From the NCBI GenBank assembly GCA_963698495.1, contig CAVORB010000021.1, forward strand, positions 18,273-82,272: 64,000 bases of DNA, in the 5' to 3' direction. Below are positions 44,714 through 54,700 of the stretch, one piece after another (positions within the stretch are counted from its first letter, which is position 1; each line of letters begins with the position of its first letter). Origin of the DNA: CAVORB01 sp963698495. Its GTDB lineage: Bacteria; Pseudomonadota; Gammaproteobacteria; Chromatiales; Chromatiaceae. Below the pieces are notes generated by a model. The model did no database searches, was not told the DNA's origin, and was given only the letters and a program-made list of their open reading frames with translations. Position numbers and translations under genes: made by a program.

Positions 44714-45259
44714 CGCGGGAATGCGCTGTTCGAATCGGGCGACTCGCAGAAGCGGGCCGCCCGACCACGCTGCGCGCACCGGGTGCTGTCATCCCGTGAG
44801 CCAGCGCCATTTCACCTTCAACGTACGAGCACAAGGGACCGGGACGGCAAGGCAGCTGGGATGTCGCCGGCTTCGCTTCATATATCCCCCAGGCGAACCG
44901 AGGCACCGCCGAGGCGAGAAAACCGTCGGATCTAGGCGGTCATTGTTGTCATTTATAGCCTACACTTACACAACGGTGCTAGCCTTGAAGCTCAGTAGAT
45001 GCCGTGCGGCCTCGGCCACTTTTTTTGCCTGCTCGGTTGCTTCGAGTCCTATGCCGGGCCTGGCGGAATCGGTCGAGCAATCGATGAAACAACGAGAACG
45101 CCACAATCAGCGAAAAGCGAAGGAAGAGGAGGGAGCGATGCGATAGAGAATCTACCCGATAGAGATGCATTCGAAAGGTTTGATAGGCCGGCCAAGCCTC
45201 CAGGCCGACCGTAGCCACCAACCTTAGCCAAAACGAGAGAAGAGGACGAGGAAAGAATC
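44714..45259. other. Intergenic region before module copy 2
   Basis: 546 bp with no supported gene. The last 70 bp hold a good purine-rich ribosome site (GAGAGAAGAGGACGAGG) for the secreted protein. No terminator seen. Confidence 0.4.
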
Positions 45260-45793
45260 ATGAAGACAACCAAATATTTTTCGACATCCGCGATTTTGGC
45301 GGCCGCGCTCGCCCTGACCGCTATGATGTCGATCATCGGCGTTAAGCCCGCGATGGCGAATACGACAATTCCGGGCGACATGTGTCAGCCCGCCAATTTG
45401 AGACAGGCCCTCAATTGGGGATTGGGATATAGCCAATTTGGCGTCACCAACACGGCGCCTATCGGAAACCAGTTTTTCTGGGTAACGTGCCCGATCGTAA
45501 TGGTTGAGGACGACGACACCTTCGACAACGTGTCAATCGAGGTGCAGTATTTGGATCCCGCCGCCGTCAATATCTATTGCGTCGTCGTGTCTGTCGAAAC
45601 GCAGCTTAATCCAACAACGTCATTCGACTCGCAGGTGCTGACCGTACCCGCCAACCCGGGAACTCTCACGGGCCAATACGCGAATACCGTTACGACAGGA
45701 GTTAACGTGGGCAACGGGACCTCCAAAGCATCCGTCGTGTGTCGACTTTATCCCCAGTCGCGCATTACCCACTTCGTCGCAAACGGGACCTAG
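45260..45793 (+). CDS. Secreted four-cysteine protein, module copy 2
   Basis: 177 residues; signal peptide ending VKPAMA (cleavage about 33/34), four cysteines (42, 77, 107, 161), spaced much as in copy 1 (27272-27817). Aligned blocks: MCQPANLRQALNWGLGYSQF, GVTNTAPIGNQFFWVTCPIV, VNIYCVVVSVETQLNPTTSF. Mature protein is Thr/Asn/Val-rich, probably a beta-sandwich held by disulfides. Codirectional with its partner gene 130 bp downstream, with a perfect hairpin between. Function unknown. Confidence 0.78.
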   Translation: MKTTKYFSTSAILAAALALTAMMSIIGVKPAMANTTIPGDMCQPANLRQALNWGLGYSQFGVTNTAPIGNQFFWVTCPIVMVEDDDTFDNVSIEVQYLDPAAVNIYCVVVSVETQLNPTTSFDSQVLTVPANPGTLTGQYANTVTTGVNVGNGTSKASVVCRLYPQSRITHFVANGT

Positions 45794-45800
45794 GCGCATC

Positions 45801-45835
45801 GGCCTCATGTCCCCCAGCCGGGGGGACATGAGGCC
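45801..45835. terminator. Perfect 15-bp hairpin between the two module genes
   Basis: GGCCTCATGTCCCCC (45801-45815) pairs without mismatch with 45821-45835 around a 5-base loop, 8 bp after the secreted-protein stop. No T-run follows. It may stabilise or partly end the first gene's transcript, giving more secreted protein than partner. Confidence 0.7.
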
Positions 45836-45922
45836 AACGACGCGGGCATTTCAGGCCTTCGTTCGGGCCAAGAGAGCATCCCTCGTTTACTCCATCGTGA
45901 CAAAGGCAACAGTGTTATTGTT

Positions 45923-46615
45923 ATGATCAATCGTGTCGTGATCGGGCTCTTACTAGTGACCTGTGTCTTCGTCGCGTGGAGAAGCACTGGCCTGAAACCG
46001 AAGCAAGTAGCAGACGCGGAACAGATTTCGTTTACCCAAACTGACACAAGCTCGGAAGTCACGGAGAATGCAGTTCCCGCGAAGCCGATGCAAGCGGACG
46101 ATGCTCCGGAATTGATTGATCGCCTCGACAAGATCGAGCAAGTGCTCGCTCAACTTGCCTCCGAACTGGCGGAGGTAAAAGATCGCCAGCTCTATTCCGA
46201 GGTTCCGGCGGACAGCTCTACCTCAGAAGAGGAGAAGGATTCGTCTCCAGTCGCCAGCGTCCAGGAACGTCACGCATATCTGGACAGCCTCCTGGAAACC
46301 ACCCGCAACGAAGACGTCGAGTGGTCGACAAAGACCACGGCGAAAATCGACGAGGCCGTACAATCGGATCCCTTGCTCAGCAAGGCCGAGCACTTCGTCG
46401 TCGATTGCGCGGAGACCCTGTGTAAGATTGAAACCCTTGTGCCGGCAGCGCTGGACGGCTTTCAGGAGCAGGAGTTCCAATGGACGATGCTGGCAGCGGT
46501 AGGCCAAGAACTGCCGACAGCGACCTTTCAGATGGAGCACCTACCCGATGGCTCGAAGCGGATGGTGTTCTACATGGGTCGTGAAGGGTATCTGCTACCC
46601 AGGCCAGGAGAATAG
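45923..46615 (+). CDS. Membrane-anchored coiled-coil protein with C-x4-C domain, module copy 2
   Basis: 230 residues: one N-terminal membrane helix (VVIGLLLVTCVFVAW), an acidic linker with a coiled coil (IDRLDKIEQVLAQLASELAE), and a C-terminal domain with C162-x4-C167-K, ELPTATF, LPDGSKRMVFYMGREG. Same architecture and motifs as 28061-28807, though overall identity is low. The domain lies outside the cytoplasm. No known family recognised. The linker lengths differ between copies, while the C-terminal motifs are held, which suggests that the terminal domain does the work. Confidence 0.78.
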   Translation: MINRVVIGLLLVTCVFVAWRSTGLKPKQVADAEQISFTQTDTSSEVTENAVPAKPMQADDAPELIDRLDKIEQVLAQLASELAEVKDRQLYSEVPADSSTSEEEKDSSPVASVQERHAYLDSLLETTRNEDVEWSTKTTAKIDEAVQSDPLLSKAEHFVVDCAETLCKIETLVPAALDGFQEQEFQWTMLAAVGQELPTATFQMEHLPDGSKRMVFYMGREGYLLPRPGE

Positions 46616-46723
46616 CAAGGGGGCAGCCTACGCGCGGATCGAGAACAGCCGTGGGACCTATGTTAGCGGGCCTCCGCCAAAGGGACAGTTTCGGTCACTA
46701 GCATCCGCGAGACTAAACGCCGG

Positions 46724-48133
46724 CTACCCCTCCCCTCGCGAAGACTCGCAATTTTTCTCAGCCGTGCCGTTCAACGCTAGACCGACACTCAATATTGAGG
46801 CGCAACTCCGGTCGGCGGGAATCTGGCCGCCCTGAGCATCCGTACAGTAGCGGGGTGTGATGTCGCCGTCAGTCGGCAAACCGACATCGAAACGCTCGCG
46901 CACTTCCGTCCCTCCGGCAACGGGCCGACGCTCGAGAGTCGTCAGGTTAAGGCCGCCCGAGCCCCCGGTACCAATGGCGGGCTCGAACAGCGCTGGAGAC
47001 GCATACAGCACGCGCTCCACAAATTCATAGATAACAAGATCCGGCTTTATCTGGTCTATCAGCTTCCAATCGAATTTGAGACCCTCGTGATGGACGTAAT
47101 GAACCTCCGCGAATGTCTGGTTTAAGAAGTGGACCAAGGCAGTGAAGTAGGAATCACGAACCACCAGAACCCTGGATGTCGAATCCGGCGGAATCTGGCG
47201 CATGCGCCAGTGCGTATGGGCCCAGAACACTTCCTGCTCTCGATCCCCCACGGAACCGTCCGACATGTTGGTGACTTGGAGCGGCGCTTGTTCACGGACA
47301 GTGCAGGTGGTGTAGTTGGGCTCACGAAACATTTGCGGCATACCAATGAGATTCTGTGCAATGTCCAACCCGGAAGGATGCGTCTTGATTCTGAGTCGGA
47401 CGTCCCCGGGGTGAACCCGCCGTGAACGGATAGCGGGCATGGCTTCGATCACGTCCATCAACTCCTGGTACGCCAGGAAAGCGCCATAGCAGTTCCAATG
47501 GGAATCCGTCTTATAGTACAGCGGCAGATCGCCGCCTTTCTTAGCGAGTAGCGCATCCGTCGGATCGACAAAAGGCATGTCGCCCTGATTCAAGAGGCCC
47601 GCCAACTGGAAACGCCAGCTCGGACCTAGGTATTTGATGCTTTTCGGGAGATACTCGCGATAGATGGTGTGCTTCTCGGGTGCGATCATCAATACGAAGG
47701 CTATCCCGCGCTTCTCAAGCTCTTCCCAAAGCCTACTGAATTCGGTGCGAAAACCGTCAAGCAAAACCGGAGGCATCGGCATAGCGCCACGATTCTGGTC
47801 AAGCGTGCGCCCGGGCGAGTGAAACAGCCAACCGTCGTTAGCAAGAATCGCATCCTTGTGTGGAGAGACCCCGGCGGCAAGCTTGATCCGCTTGTTGAGA
47901 TAAAGCAGTTGTTGCCGAAAACCGAATTGATCGTCGAAGAAAGACTCGAATGCGTCCCGGTAAACGGAAGGACCCTCTGATAAAATTTCCAGCGAGGGCA
48001 TCGGATTCAGATTTCTATTCTCCCACTTCGATATGGCATCGGGCGCCATAAACAGCCGCCCAATGAAAGGGAGGCAGATCGCGACCACAAAGACTAGAGA
48101 GAAGACGCTATCGATTCTGGTTCTCGCGCGCAT
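46724..48133 (-). CDS. AlgX/AlgJ-like periplasmic O-acetyltransferase
   Basis: 469 residues with an N-terminal membrane anchor (VFSLVFVVAICLPFIGRLFM). SGNH-hydrolase-like domain with the conserved AlgX/AlgJ motif YYKTDSHWNCYGAF (Asp210, His212) and the serine motif VVRDSYFTAL (Ser328). In alginate producers these proteins take acetyl groups passed by an AlgI-type MBOAT and put them on the polysaccharide. The MBOAT gene lies 15 bp upstream in the same operon. The acceptor here is presumably the local surface glycan, not necessarily alginate, because no other alginate genes are seen. Confidence 0.85.
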   Translation of the reverse strand: MRARTRIDSVFSLVFVVAICLPFIGRLFMAPDAISKWENRNLNPMPSLEILSEGPSVYRDAFESFFDDQFGFRQQLLYLNKRIKLAAGVSPHKDAILANDGWLFHSPGRTLDQNRGAMPMPPVLLDGFRTEFSRLWEELEKRGIAFVLMIAPEKHTIYREYLPKSIKYLGPSWRFQLAGLLNQGDMPFVDPTDALLAKKGGDLPLYYKTDSHWNCYGAFLAYQELMDVIEAMPAIRSRRVHPGDVRLRIKTHPSGLDIAQNLIGMPQMFREPNYTTCTVREQAPLQVTNMSDGSVGDREQEVFWAHTHWRMRQIPPDSTSRVLVVRDSYFTALVHFLNQTFAEVHYVHHEGLKFDWKLIDQIKPDLVIYEFVERVLYASPALFEPAIGTGGSGGLNLTTLERRPVAGGTEVRERFDVGLPTDGDITPRYCTDAQGGQIPADRSCASILSVGLALNGTAEKNCESSRGEG

Positions 48134-48148
48134 ATGCGGTTAAGCGTG

Positions 48149-49576
48149 TCAAAAGCGGAAGTAGATGAAAGGATTGTACGAGCTTGCGGCGATCTGGGAT
48201 GCCGCCAACAGGAAAAGCCCAAAGATGGGAACAGCAACCAACCAATACGCCGTAGTTGTGTAACGATCGAGCCGCGTGAGGATGACTTGCCTCAACGCAG
48301 GATAGACAGGCGTCGCAAGGACGGCGCCAACTGCCATCATGAGTGCGACTTCGCCGTTCAAGTACATGACCGGGTAATACAAGTGGCCGGAGCCCTGACC
48401 GAAACCGTACATCGCCTCGAGATACTGAAGTGCATACGGAAGATCTTCCGCCCGAAAGAACACCCAAGCGGTGACCACGACCAACAATGTGTAAACGTGG
48501 CCGACCCAAGCGGCTCGTACTTCTAGGCCTCGGGCGAGGCCCAGCCGCTCCACAACCAGGAAGCCACCGTGAATAACTCCCCAAACGACGAAGTTCCAGC
48601 TCGCACCATGCCAAAAGCCGCAGAGGACGAAAACGATAAACAGGTTCACGTAGACGCGTGAGGGCGAGACCCGATTGCCGCCAAGTGGTATATAGAGATA
48701 GTCCCTAAACCAACGGGAGAGGGAGATGTGCCAGCGCCGCCAAAACTCCTGGATGGACCGCGATATATAGGGATAATCAAAGTTCTCCAAAAAGCGGAAG
48801 CCAAACATGCGGCCCAACCCGATGGCCATATCCGAATATCCAGAGAAGTCGAAGTAAATCTGCAGCGTGTAACAGAGTATTCCTAGCCAGCTCAGCCCGA
48901 TCGTAAGCTCTTCACCCGGAATTGCAAAGACGGAGTCTGCAACCTCTCCGAGCGGATTGGCGATAAGCATTTTCTTTGCCAATCCCATGATGAAGCGCCG
49001 AACGCCACTCGCAAAAATAATCGCGTCCGTCGTTCGACTGGTGATCTGTAGCGCGACGTCGTGGTAGCGGACAATCGGACCTGCTATCAACTGGGGGAAG
49101 AGCGCGATGTACAGCGCCAGATCAGAAAATCTTGGCTGGACCGTTGCGTCGCGCCTATAGACATCGATGATGTAGGAGAGCGCTTGAAAGGTGAAAAATG
49201 AGATCCCGAGCGGCAGATGGACATCCGTCCATTCAACTCGGGGCAGTTGAAGCCAGGTTAGGGCGGTATTGGTATTCTCGACGAAAAAGTTTGCGTACTT
49301 GAAAAAACCCAGTAACGAGAGGTTTGCGAGCACAGCCAGGACGAGATATAGCTTTCTGCAGCTTTCGGTAGTGCTGCGGTCGATCAACAGGCTGAGCCCG
49401 TAGTTGGCTACAACCGATGCGAGCATCACCAGAACAAACAGCATTTCCCCCCAGGCGTAAAAGAAGAGGCTAAAGACGAGAAGCAGCGTATTGCGCGCCG
49501 GATGGGGACAAGAGTAATACGCGAGGATAACCAGCGGGAGAAACAGGAAAAGGAAAACTGGGGACGAAAACAACAT
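48149..49576 (-). CDS. MBOAT-family acyltransferase, AlgI-like
   Basis: 475 residues, about eleven membrane helices. Signature region: FRFLENFDYPYISRSIQEFW, RRWHISLSRWFRDYLYIPLG and the catalytic histidine in LCGFWHGASWNFVVWGVIHG. AlgI-type proteins carry acetyl across the inner membrane for transfer to polysaccharide by an AlgJ/AlgX/PatB-like partner, here the next gene. Together they form an O-acetylation unit beside the heptose polysaccharide operon. Confidence 0.92.
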   Translation of the reverse strand: MLFSSPVFLFLFLPLVILAYYSCPHPARNTLLLVFSLFFYAWGEMLFVLVMLASVVANYGLSLLIDRSTTESCRKLYLVLAVLANLSLLGFFKYANFFVENTNTALTWLQLPRVEWTDVHLPLGISFFTFQALSYIIDVYRRDATVQPRFSDLALYIALFPQLIAGPIVRYHDVALQITSRTTDAIIFASGVRRFIMGLAKKMLIANPLGEVADSVFAIPGEELTIGLSWLGILCYTLQIYFDFSGYSDMAIGLGRMFGFRFLENFDYPYISRSIQEFWRRWHISLSRWFRDYLYIPLGGNRVSPSRVYVNLFIVFVLCGFWHGASWNFVVWGVIHGGFLVVERLGLARGLEVRAAWVGHVYTLLVVVTAWVFFRAEDLPYALQYLEAMYGFGQGSGHLYYPVMYLNGEVALMMAVGAVLATPVYPALRQVILTRLDRYTTTAYWLVAVPIFGLFLLAASQIAASSYNPFIYFRF

Positions 49577-49655
49577 CGCGAGACGGATACTCTTGGTTGC
49601 AATCCCTGAACGCGAACCTGCGTGGGCTGAGGATACTCAGGAATAGGACGGCGTT

Positions 49656-49730
49656 CTCAAGGCTTGATGAGCAATCCCTGCCCCGTCGGCAGGGTAGCGA
49701 TCATGAACTCCGTGCCCGCGTGCGGCAATG
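49656..49730 (-). pseudogene. C-terminal remnant of a TylF-like methyltransferase
   Basis: The minus strand ends in HAGTEFMIATLPTGQGLLIK P-stop, matching the last residues of the intact methyltransferase 50262-51059 (RGTMVATLPTGQGLLLKP). Nothing further upstream is recognisable. It is the tail of a second copy, left after deletion. Confidence 0.7.
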
Positions 49731-50035
49731 TGTAACACAACGGTGCTCGTGACCGTAATGCCCACAGCAGAAGCCCTCTGACCAATGCAATTCGGGAATC
49801 TGTTCTGCACAGGCCTCCTCAGTCTCGCAGCGCTTCTGCCATTCCTGGAACTTCCACGGGTGGCTTGCCTCTGGCGTCCTCCTGTTCGTCTCGCTCGAGG
49901 ACAGTGTCGCTTACGTCGGGCCCAGAACACGAGCCTGTGAAACAGGGCTCAAGTGCAGACACATGCCCCCGATTCTCTACAGAAAATGAGCAGCAATTAT
50001 TGCTGAGAGAACACATACTGAAGGCGTGAGCCAGA

Positions 50036-50254
50036 TACCTAAAGACCGACGTCTCGGACCTCCACCGACACCTCAACTTTTCGACTGTCAACATGGGTCG
50101 GGCGAAAGGAACCGAGGATCGGAGCTCCCACTTCCGAAAGGGCATCATGGGCGACTACGTGAATCACTTCAGCGAGCTTCATCGCTCTGTTTGCAAGTAC
50201 CTGATCGGCGACGATCTCATCCGACTGGGATACGAAGGTAGCCTGGACTGGTAG
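50036..50254 (+). pseudogene. C-terminal remnant of a sulfotransferase
   Basis: One frame from about 50036 to the TAG at 50252 reads LHRHLNFSTVNMGRAKGTED, RSSHFRKGIMGDYVNHFSEL and VCKYLIGDDLIRLGYEG. The SHFRKG..GD..NHF block is the classic C-terminal motif of cytosolic-type sulfotransferases (RKGxxGDWRNHF). No start and no PAPS loop upstream (an in-frame stop precedes it), so it is a relic, the fourth sulfotransferase trace in the window. Confidence 0.75.
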
Positions 50255-50261
50255 TCCGCGC

Positions 50262-51059
50262 TCAGGGTTTCAGCAAAAGGCCCTGTCCCGTAGGTAAAGT
50301 TGCAACCATGGTACCGCGACTTTTCGCGAACGCGTCCGCCGCCGTGTGCTGTTCCCGGTAATGGTTCCAACCGTAGTCATCGAGAATGACGGGGGCTCCC
50401 GGGACGAGCCTGTCCCAGAAATGCTCCAACGCAGCGATCTCCGGCTCCGCGATGTTCATGTCAAGAGATAGATAGCAGACTCGCTCGATCTCCACCTCCA
50501 ACAGGGTATCGGGCACCATGCCACGGATCAGCCGGGCTTTGGGGAACGGTGCGAAGTTGCGCTTGGCGACGTCGAAGCACTCCTCGTACATGATCTCGTT
50601 CTCGATCATGCGAGGACCGCGCTCTGTTTCCGACATCTGGCTTTCGGGTATACCCGCGAACGTATCGAACAGGTAGAAGCTCTTGCCCGTGTCGTTGAAA
50701 TCGATGAAGTTGCATACCGAGAGGGAGAAGATGCCCGTATTGACACCGCACTCCACGAAGTCTCCTTCCAGGTGCAGTGCGTGCCGCGCCGCCCAGCACA
50801 AGACATGTACCCGCCAGCGGACGTCGAGCTCAGGGCCGCCGGCAATCTTGTGGCCGGAGTTCACCCCCGCCCGGTAGGCTTCGGCGAACTTCGCATCCTG
50901 CATGAAGGCTAGATTGCGTCCCACTACTGTCATGCTATCGGCGCTGTAGGTATCCGCATGCAGCGCTACCGCCGCCTCCGTAGCTGCAAAATCCTGCTCG
51001 CTACGGCCATCACACATGGCACAAATCCAGCTTCTAATCTTCCTGAGCATTCGCGGCAT
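50262..51059 (-). CDS. TylF/MycF/CmcI-type methyltransferase
   Basis: 265 residues. Class I SAM methyltransferase of the TylF family: GDFVECGVNTGIFSLSVCNF (motif I region), YLFDTFAGIPESQMSETERG, VCYLSLDMNIAEPEIAALEH and VPGAPVILDDYGWNHYREQH (metal-binding Asp pair). The family O-methylates sugar or antibiotic hydroxyls in a Mg-dependent way. Last gene of the heptose/ABC operon; 12 bp after the upstream methyltransferase. Likely methylates a glycan hydroxyl. Confidence 0.87.
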   Translation of the reverse strand: MPRMLRKIRSWICAMCDGRSEQDFAATEAAVALHADTYSADSMTVVGRNLAFMQDAKFAEAYRAGVNSGHKIAGGPELDVRWRVHVLCWAARHALHLEGDFVECGVNTGIFSLSVCNFIDFNDTGKSFYLFDTFAGIPESQMSETERGPRMIENEIMYEECFDVAKRNFAPFPKARLIRGMVPDTLLEVEIERVCYLSLDMNIAEPEIAALEHFWDRLVPGAPVILDDYGWNHYREQHTAADAFAKSRGTMVATLPTGQGLLLKP

Positions 51060-51071
51060 TTGGAACTGATA

Positions 51072-51794
51072 CTAAGCCGCAGTCAGAGCAATGGCGCTGG
51101 GATAGTCTATCGCGTTCATCGTTACCTTGCTGAAACCGGCAGCAAATACCGTCGCGAAGACGTCCGCACCAAACTCCGTATGCACCAGCATATCCAAACC
51201 CGAATCTTCGACGTCGCCGTGATAGCTCGGTTTGAGCCCTCGCCGCGTGCGCGTCAGGCGCCCGACCACCACGGGCACCGTGAAGCAGACCGCACCGCCA
51301 TCCTTCAGCACCCTGCGGCATTCGGCAAGCCCGCGGACCGGGTCGGGCACATGCTCGAGGGTGTCGCTATGCACCACGAGATCGGCAACGGCGTCGGCCA
51401 TCGCCAGGTGCATCATGTCGTGCTCGGGGTAGGTCAACAGGCGATGGCCGGGCAAGCGGGACAACAATGGCGAGAGCGTCCCCGCCTCGTTGATCTCGAG
51501 GAGCACGAGATCTCTCGCCTCTTTGCGCTCGACGAACTCGCGAAACAATCCCCCGAAACCGCAAACGTCGAGTATCGCATCCGCGAGGGCGATGCTACGC
51601 AAGTTGGCGTTGCAGGAACGACAGCAGCGCCCCTGCTGACGGTTGACATAGGCCACCTCATCCGCCGACAGGCACCAGTCGTCGATCAGTTCCTGCCAAA
51701 GCACCGCGTGGTCCGTGTACTCGAGGCCGCCGCAGATGCTGCAGTGAAAGCCGACGTCGCTCGGGCCACCGATCTGCCGGTGCGGCAGGTCCAT
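51072..51794 (-). CDS. Zinc-ribbon SAM methyltransferase
   Basis: 240 residues. Two CxxC pairs (FHCSICGG, GRCCRSCNANLRSIA) then a class I methyltransferase domain whose post-motif reads LVVHSDTLEHVPDPVRGLAE and LKDGGAVCFTVPVVVGRLT. It is a paralogue of 25320-26264. The ATG overlaps by one base the stop of the large methyltransferase-glycosyltransferase gene, so they are coupled. Motif I itself is atypical (VLLEINEAGTLSP rather than DxGxGxG), which may indicate an unusual SAM site. Confidence 0.8.
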   Translation of the reverse strand: MDLPHRQIGGPSDVGFHCSICGGLEYTDHAVLWQELIDDWCLSADEVAYVNRQQGRCCRSCNANLRSIALADAILDVCGFGGLFREFVERKEARDLVLLEINEAGTLSPLLSRLPGHRLLTYPEHDMMHLAMADAVADLVVHSDTLEHVPDPVRGLAECRRVLKDGGAVCFTVPVVVGRLTRTRRGLKPSYHGDVEDSGLDMLVHTEFGADVFATVFAAGFSKVTMNAIDYPSAIALTAA

Positions 51795-54700
51795 CAGCGA
51801 TCTACCGGAGCCCCGGCGGCGAGCAGGACCTCACGCATGATCTGTTCTCCGCGTGCGCTGGAGTAGTGCTGCTCGACGAAGTCCTGTGATGCTTGCGACA
51901 AGCGCATCCACAGGTCCGCATTCTGGTACAGTGAGACGACTGCGTCGGCGAATGCCTCAGGGTCGTCCGCCACCAGCACCTCCTCACCATCCCGTAGCGA
52001 CATCCCCTCCGCACCGATGGTGGTGGTTACCACCGGGACGCCATACGCCATGCACGTCGCGATCTTACCCTTGATACCGGCGCCGTAACGCAAGGGAGCA
52101 ACCGACAACCGCGCTTCAGCCATCAGGTCATCAAGATCATCGACAAAACCGCGAAAGACTACCGAATCATCGCCTAATGTCTGGAATGTTTCGGGGGCAT
52201 TGCTGCCGACGATCAGGAAGCGCGTACCGGGAAGCCTCCGCGAGATCAATGGCCAGATCTCTTCTACGAAGTAGGTTACCGCATCGATGTTGGCGGGGTG
52301 CTGATACCCTCCGAGGAAGAAGATATCGCGTCGCTCCGAAAAGGCCTTCGTTCGCGCTTTGATATCCAGGATCCAGGGAAACAGCACGATCGGCGTTTCG
52401 ACGCCCTCCCTCTGCTCGAGGATCTCCTTCTCCTCAGTGCTGTGAACGATAGTACAGTCGACTCCCGAGATGACGCGAAGCTCCGCCGTCTTGGTACGCG
52501 ACGCGCTCAGGGCGAGCGTGCTCGAGCCTTTGACCTCAGCTTCTCGTTGCAGGCGCAGATAATGTAGATCCGACGTGTGGAAGACGATCTTCGCCTGTGG
52601 CGCCCGCTCGCGGATAACCTTCAGATACTCGGCCGCAATCCCACCACGGAAGATCATGACCACATCGTACGTGGACCCTCGGTCGGCGAGATGTTGGTCG
52701 ACCCTTTCGCAGAATGGGTAGACGATGCTCTCGATACCGATACGCGCGAGCGCGTCGCTGTACTTGTCGATCCAGGTAAAATTGCTTTCGGGGATGAAGG
52801 TGACCTTGCAACCGAGGTGCTGGCACATGCTCATGATGCCAAGGGCCGTGATTGAGCCCGCGTCTCTATCTGGCGTCGGGGTGCAGGCGTCTATCACCAG
52901 CATGCGATGCTTGACGGAGCGCTCCTTTTCCCGCTCCGGCTCCACTCCCGGGGGACCGTGATCCGCCATCCTGTGTTTCCATCGCTCGAACAGCTTTCGC
53001 GCATTCTCCACCTGGTAGGCCTTGATGCCGGCGGAGAGATCTCTGCCCGAAGTGATGCCCTCGTAGTGAATGACCTCGGCCATCGGCTGATAATAGACTC
53101 TAAGCCCCCGCTCACGCACCCGAAACGCCAGATCCGAATCCTCACCGTAGGCCGGGGCGTAGTGGGCGTCAAAGCCGCCGAGTTGGTCCCATAGGGCTTT
53201 CGGCAGCATGATGCATGCCCCGGAGACATAATCGACCTCGCGCAGGTAGTTGTATTCGGGCCGCGAGGCGTGATCGGTTCGCCCGTAGTTCCAGCCGGAG
53301 CCGTCCTGCCAGATAATCCCGCCGGCTTCCTGCAGCACACCATTGGGGTAGAGTAGCTTCGCTCCGACCAGACCCGCGTCCGGTCGAATGTGGAAGGTGT
53401 CGACCAATTCGACGAGCCAGTTGGTCATGACCTCCGTGTCGTTGTTCAGGATGACCAGGTACCGCCCAAGTGCTGCCGCGGCTCCAGCGTTACAGCTTCC
53501 GATGAATCCCAGATTTTCATCGTTTCGCAGATAACGAATTCCGGATCGCCTTGCCAGCGCGGCGGGGGTCCCGTCGGTCGAGTGGTCGTCGACCACGATG
53601 ACCTCGTAGCCGACGCCGTGGGTATAGGCCTCGATCGCATCGAGGCACTGCTGCGTAAAATCGATCTTGTTGAACACCGGGACCACAATGGAGACCTCGG
53701 GCCCTTCCGCGTCCAGGCGCGGCGTCGGGGATAGGCGTTCCCGCTCCGGACGATGTCTGAGCTGCTTGGAGGCGCGTACCGGCGCAAACACCTGGTCGCC
53801 AACCGGTATGATGACGTCCGACAGAGTCGGCCGACCGCCGGCTTTCCGGTAGACCCGCAGCGCCACACGCTCCAGTCGGGCCTTGCCGGCTGCGCTGATC
53901 GGCAGGCGGCTGATGCCCGCCAAAACGGTCCGCTTGGCCCCAGCTGTGACACGACCGACCACGTTCTTTGCGGACGCCTTGAGGCGGACGGCGGGGCGTA
54001 TCGCGAACGCCTGCGCGTAGCGCCATGTCCGTGAGCTCTCGATCTCCGCGAGACGTTGCCCGGTCTCGGCGCGGCGCTGTTCCGTCTCGGCGCGGCGCTG
54101 TTCCGTCTCGGCGCGGCGCTGTTCCGTCTCGGCGAGGCATTGTTCCGTCTCGGCGAGGCGTTGTTCCGTCTCGGCGAGGCGCTGTTCCGTCTCAGCGCGC
54201 GGCCGTTCCGTCGCTGCCAGGCGCCGCTCGGTTTCCGCCAACTGTTCACCCACCTCGTCGAGACGCCGCTCAGTCTCTAAGATTCTCTGCTCCGCGTGCC
54301 GGGATTCATCACTGAGGGCGATGATTTTTTCGTCGCGCTCCCGAACCCCACCCAGGACAGAGCTGAGGAGGTTGACCTGGAAACGCCCCTCATAGAGCCC
54401 TGCGGGCAGGACCGGCAATACCCCTGTCGAGGCAACGGCAATCAGGTAGGTAGGCCTGTCAAGTGACGTGGTTTCGCGAATTCCCCGACGCTCATCGTCA
54501 TACTGGTAGTAGTGGGCAAAATCATCTGCTGACTGAGAGAGAGGCGCTAGGCAACTCGCGTAGAGCACTCGCTGGCCGTACAGGCGGCAGGAGGGGAAGT
54601 GGCGAGCGATCAGGCTCGAAAACTCCTCTCGGCTTAGCTCCAGCTCATGGTGGGGGTTGGGCTCCCCGATCATCGCGTCGTAGTTCGTCTTCTCCGGGGT

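Noticed and set aside
46724..49576. A complete alginate locus
   Set aside because: Only the AlgI/AlgX-like acetylation pair is present; no algD, alg8/44, algK/E or lyase genes are seen.
54050..54238. Tandem repeat considered as a CRISPR array
   Set aside because: Units are 21 bp, contiguous without spacers, and encode heptads inside a long gene.
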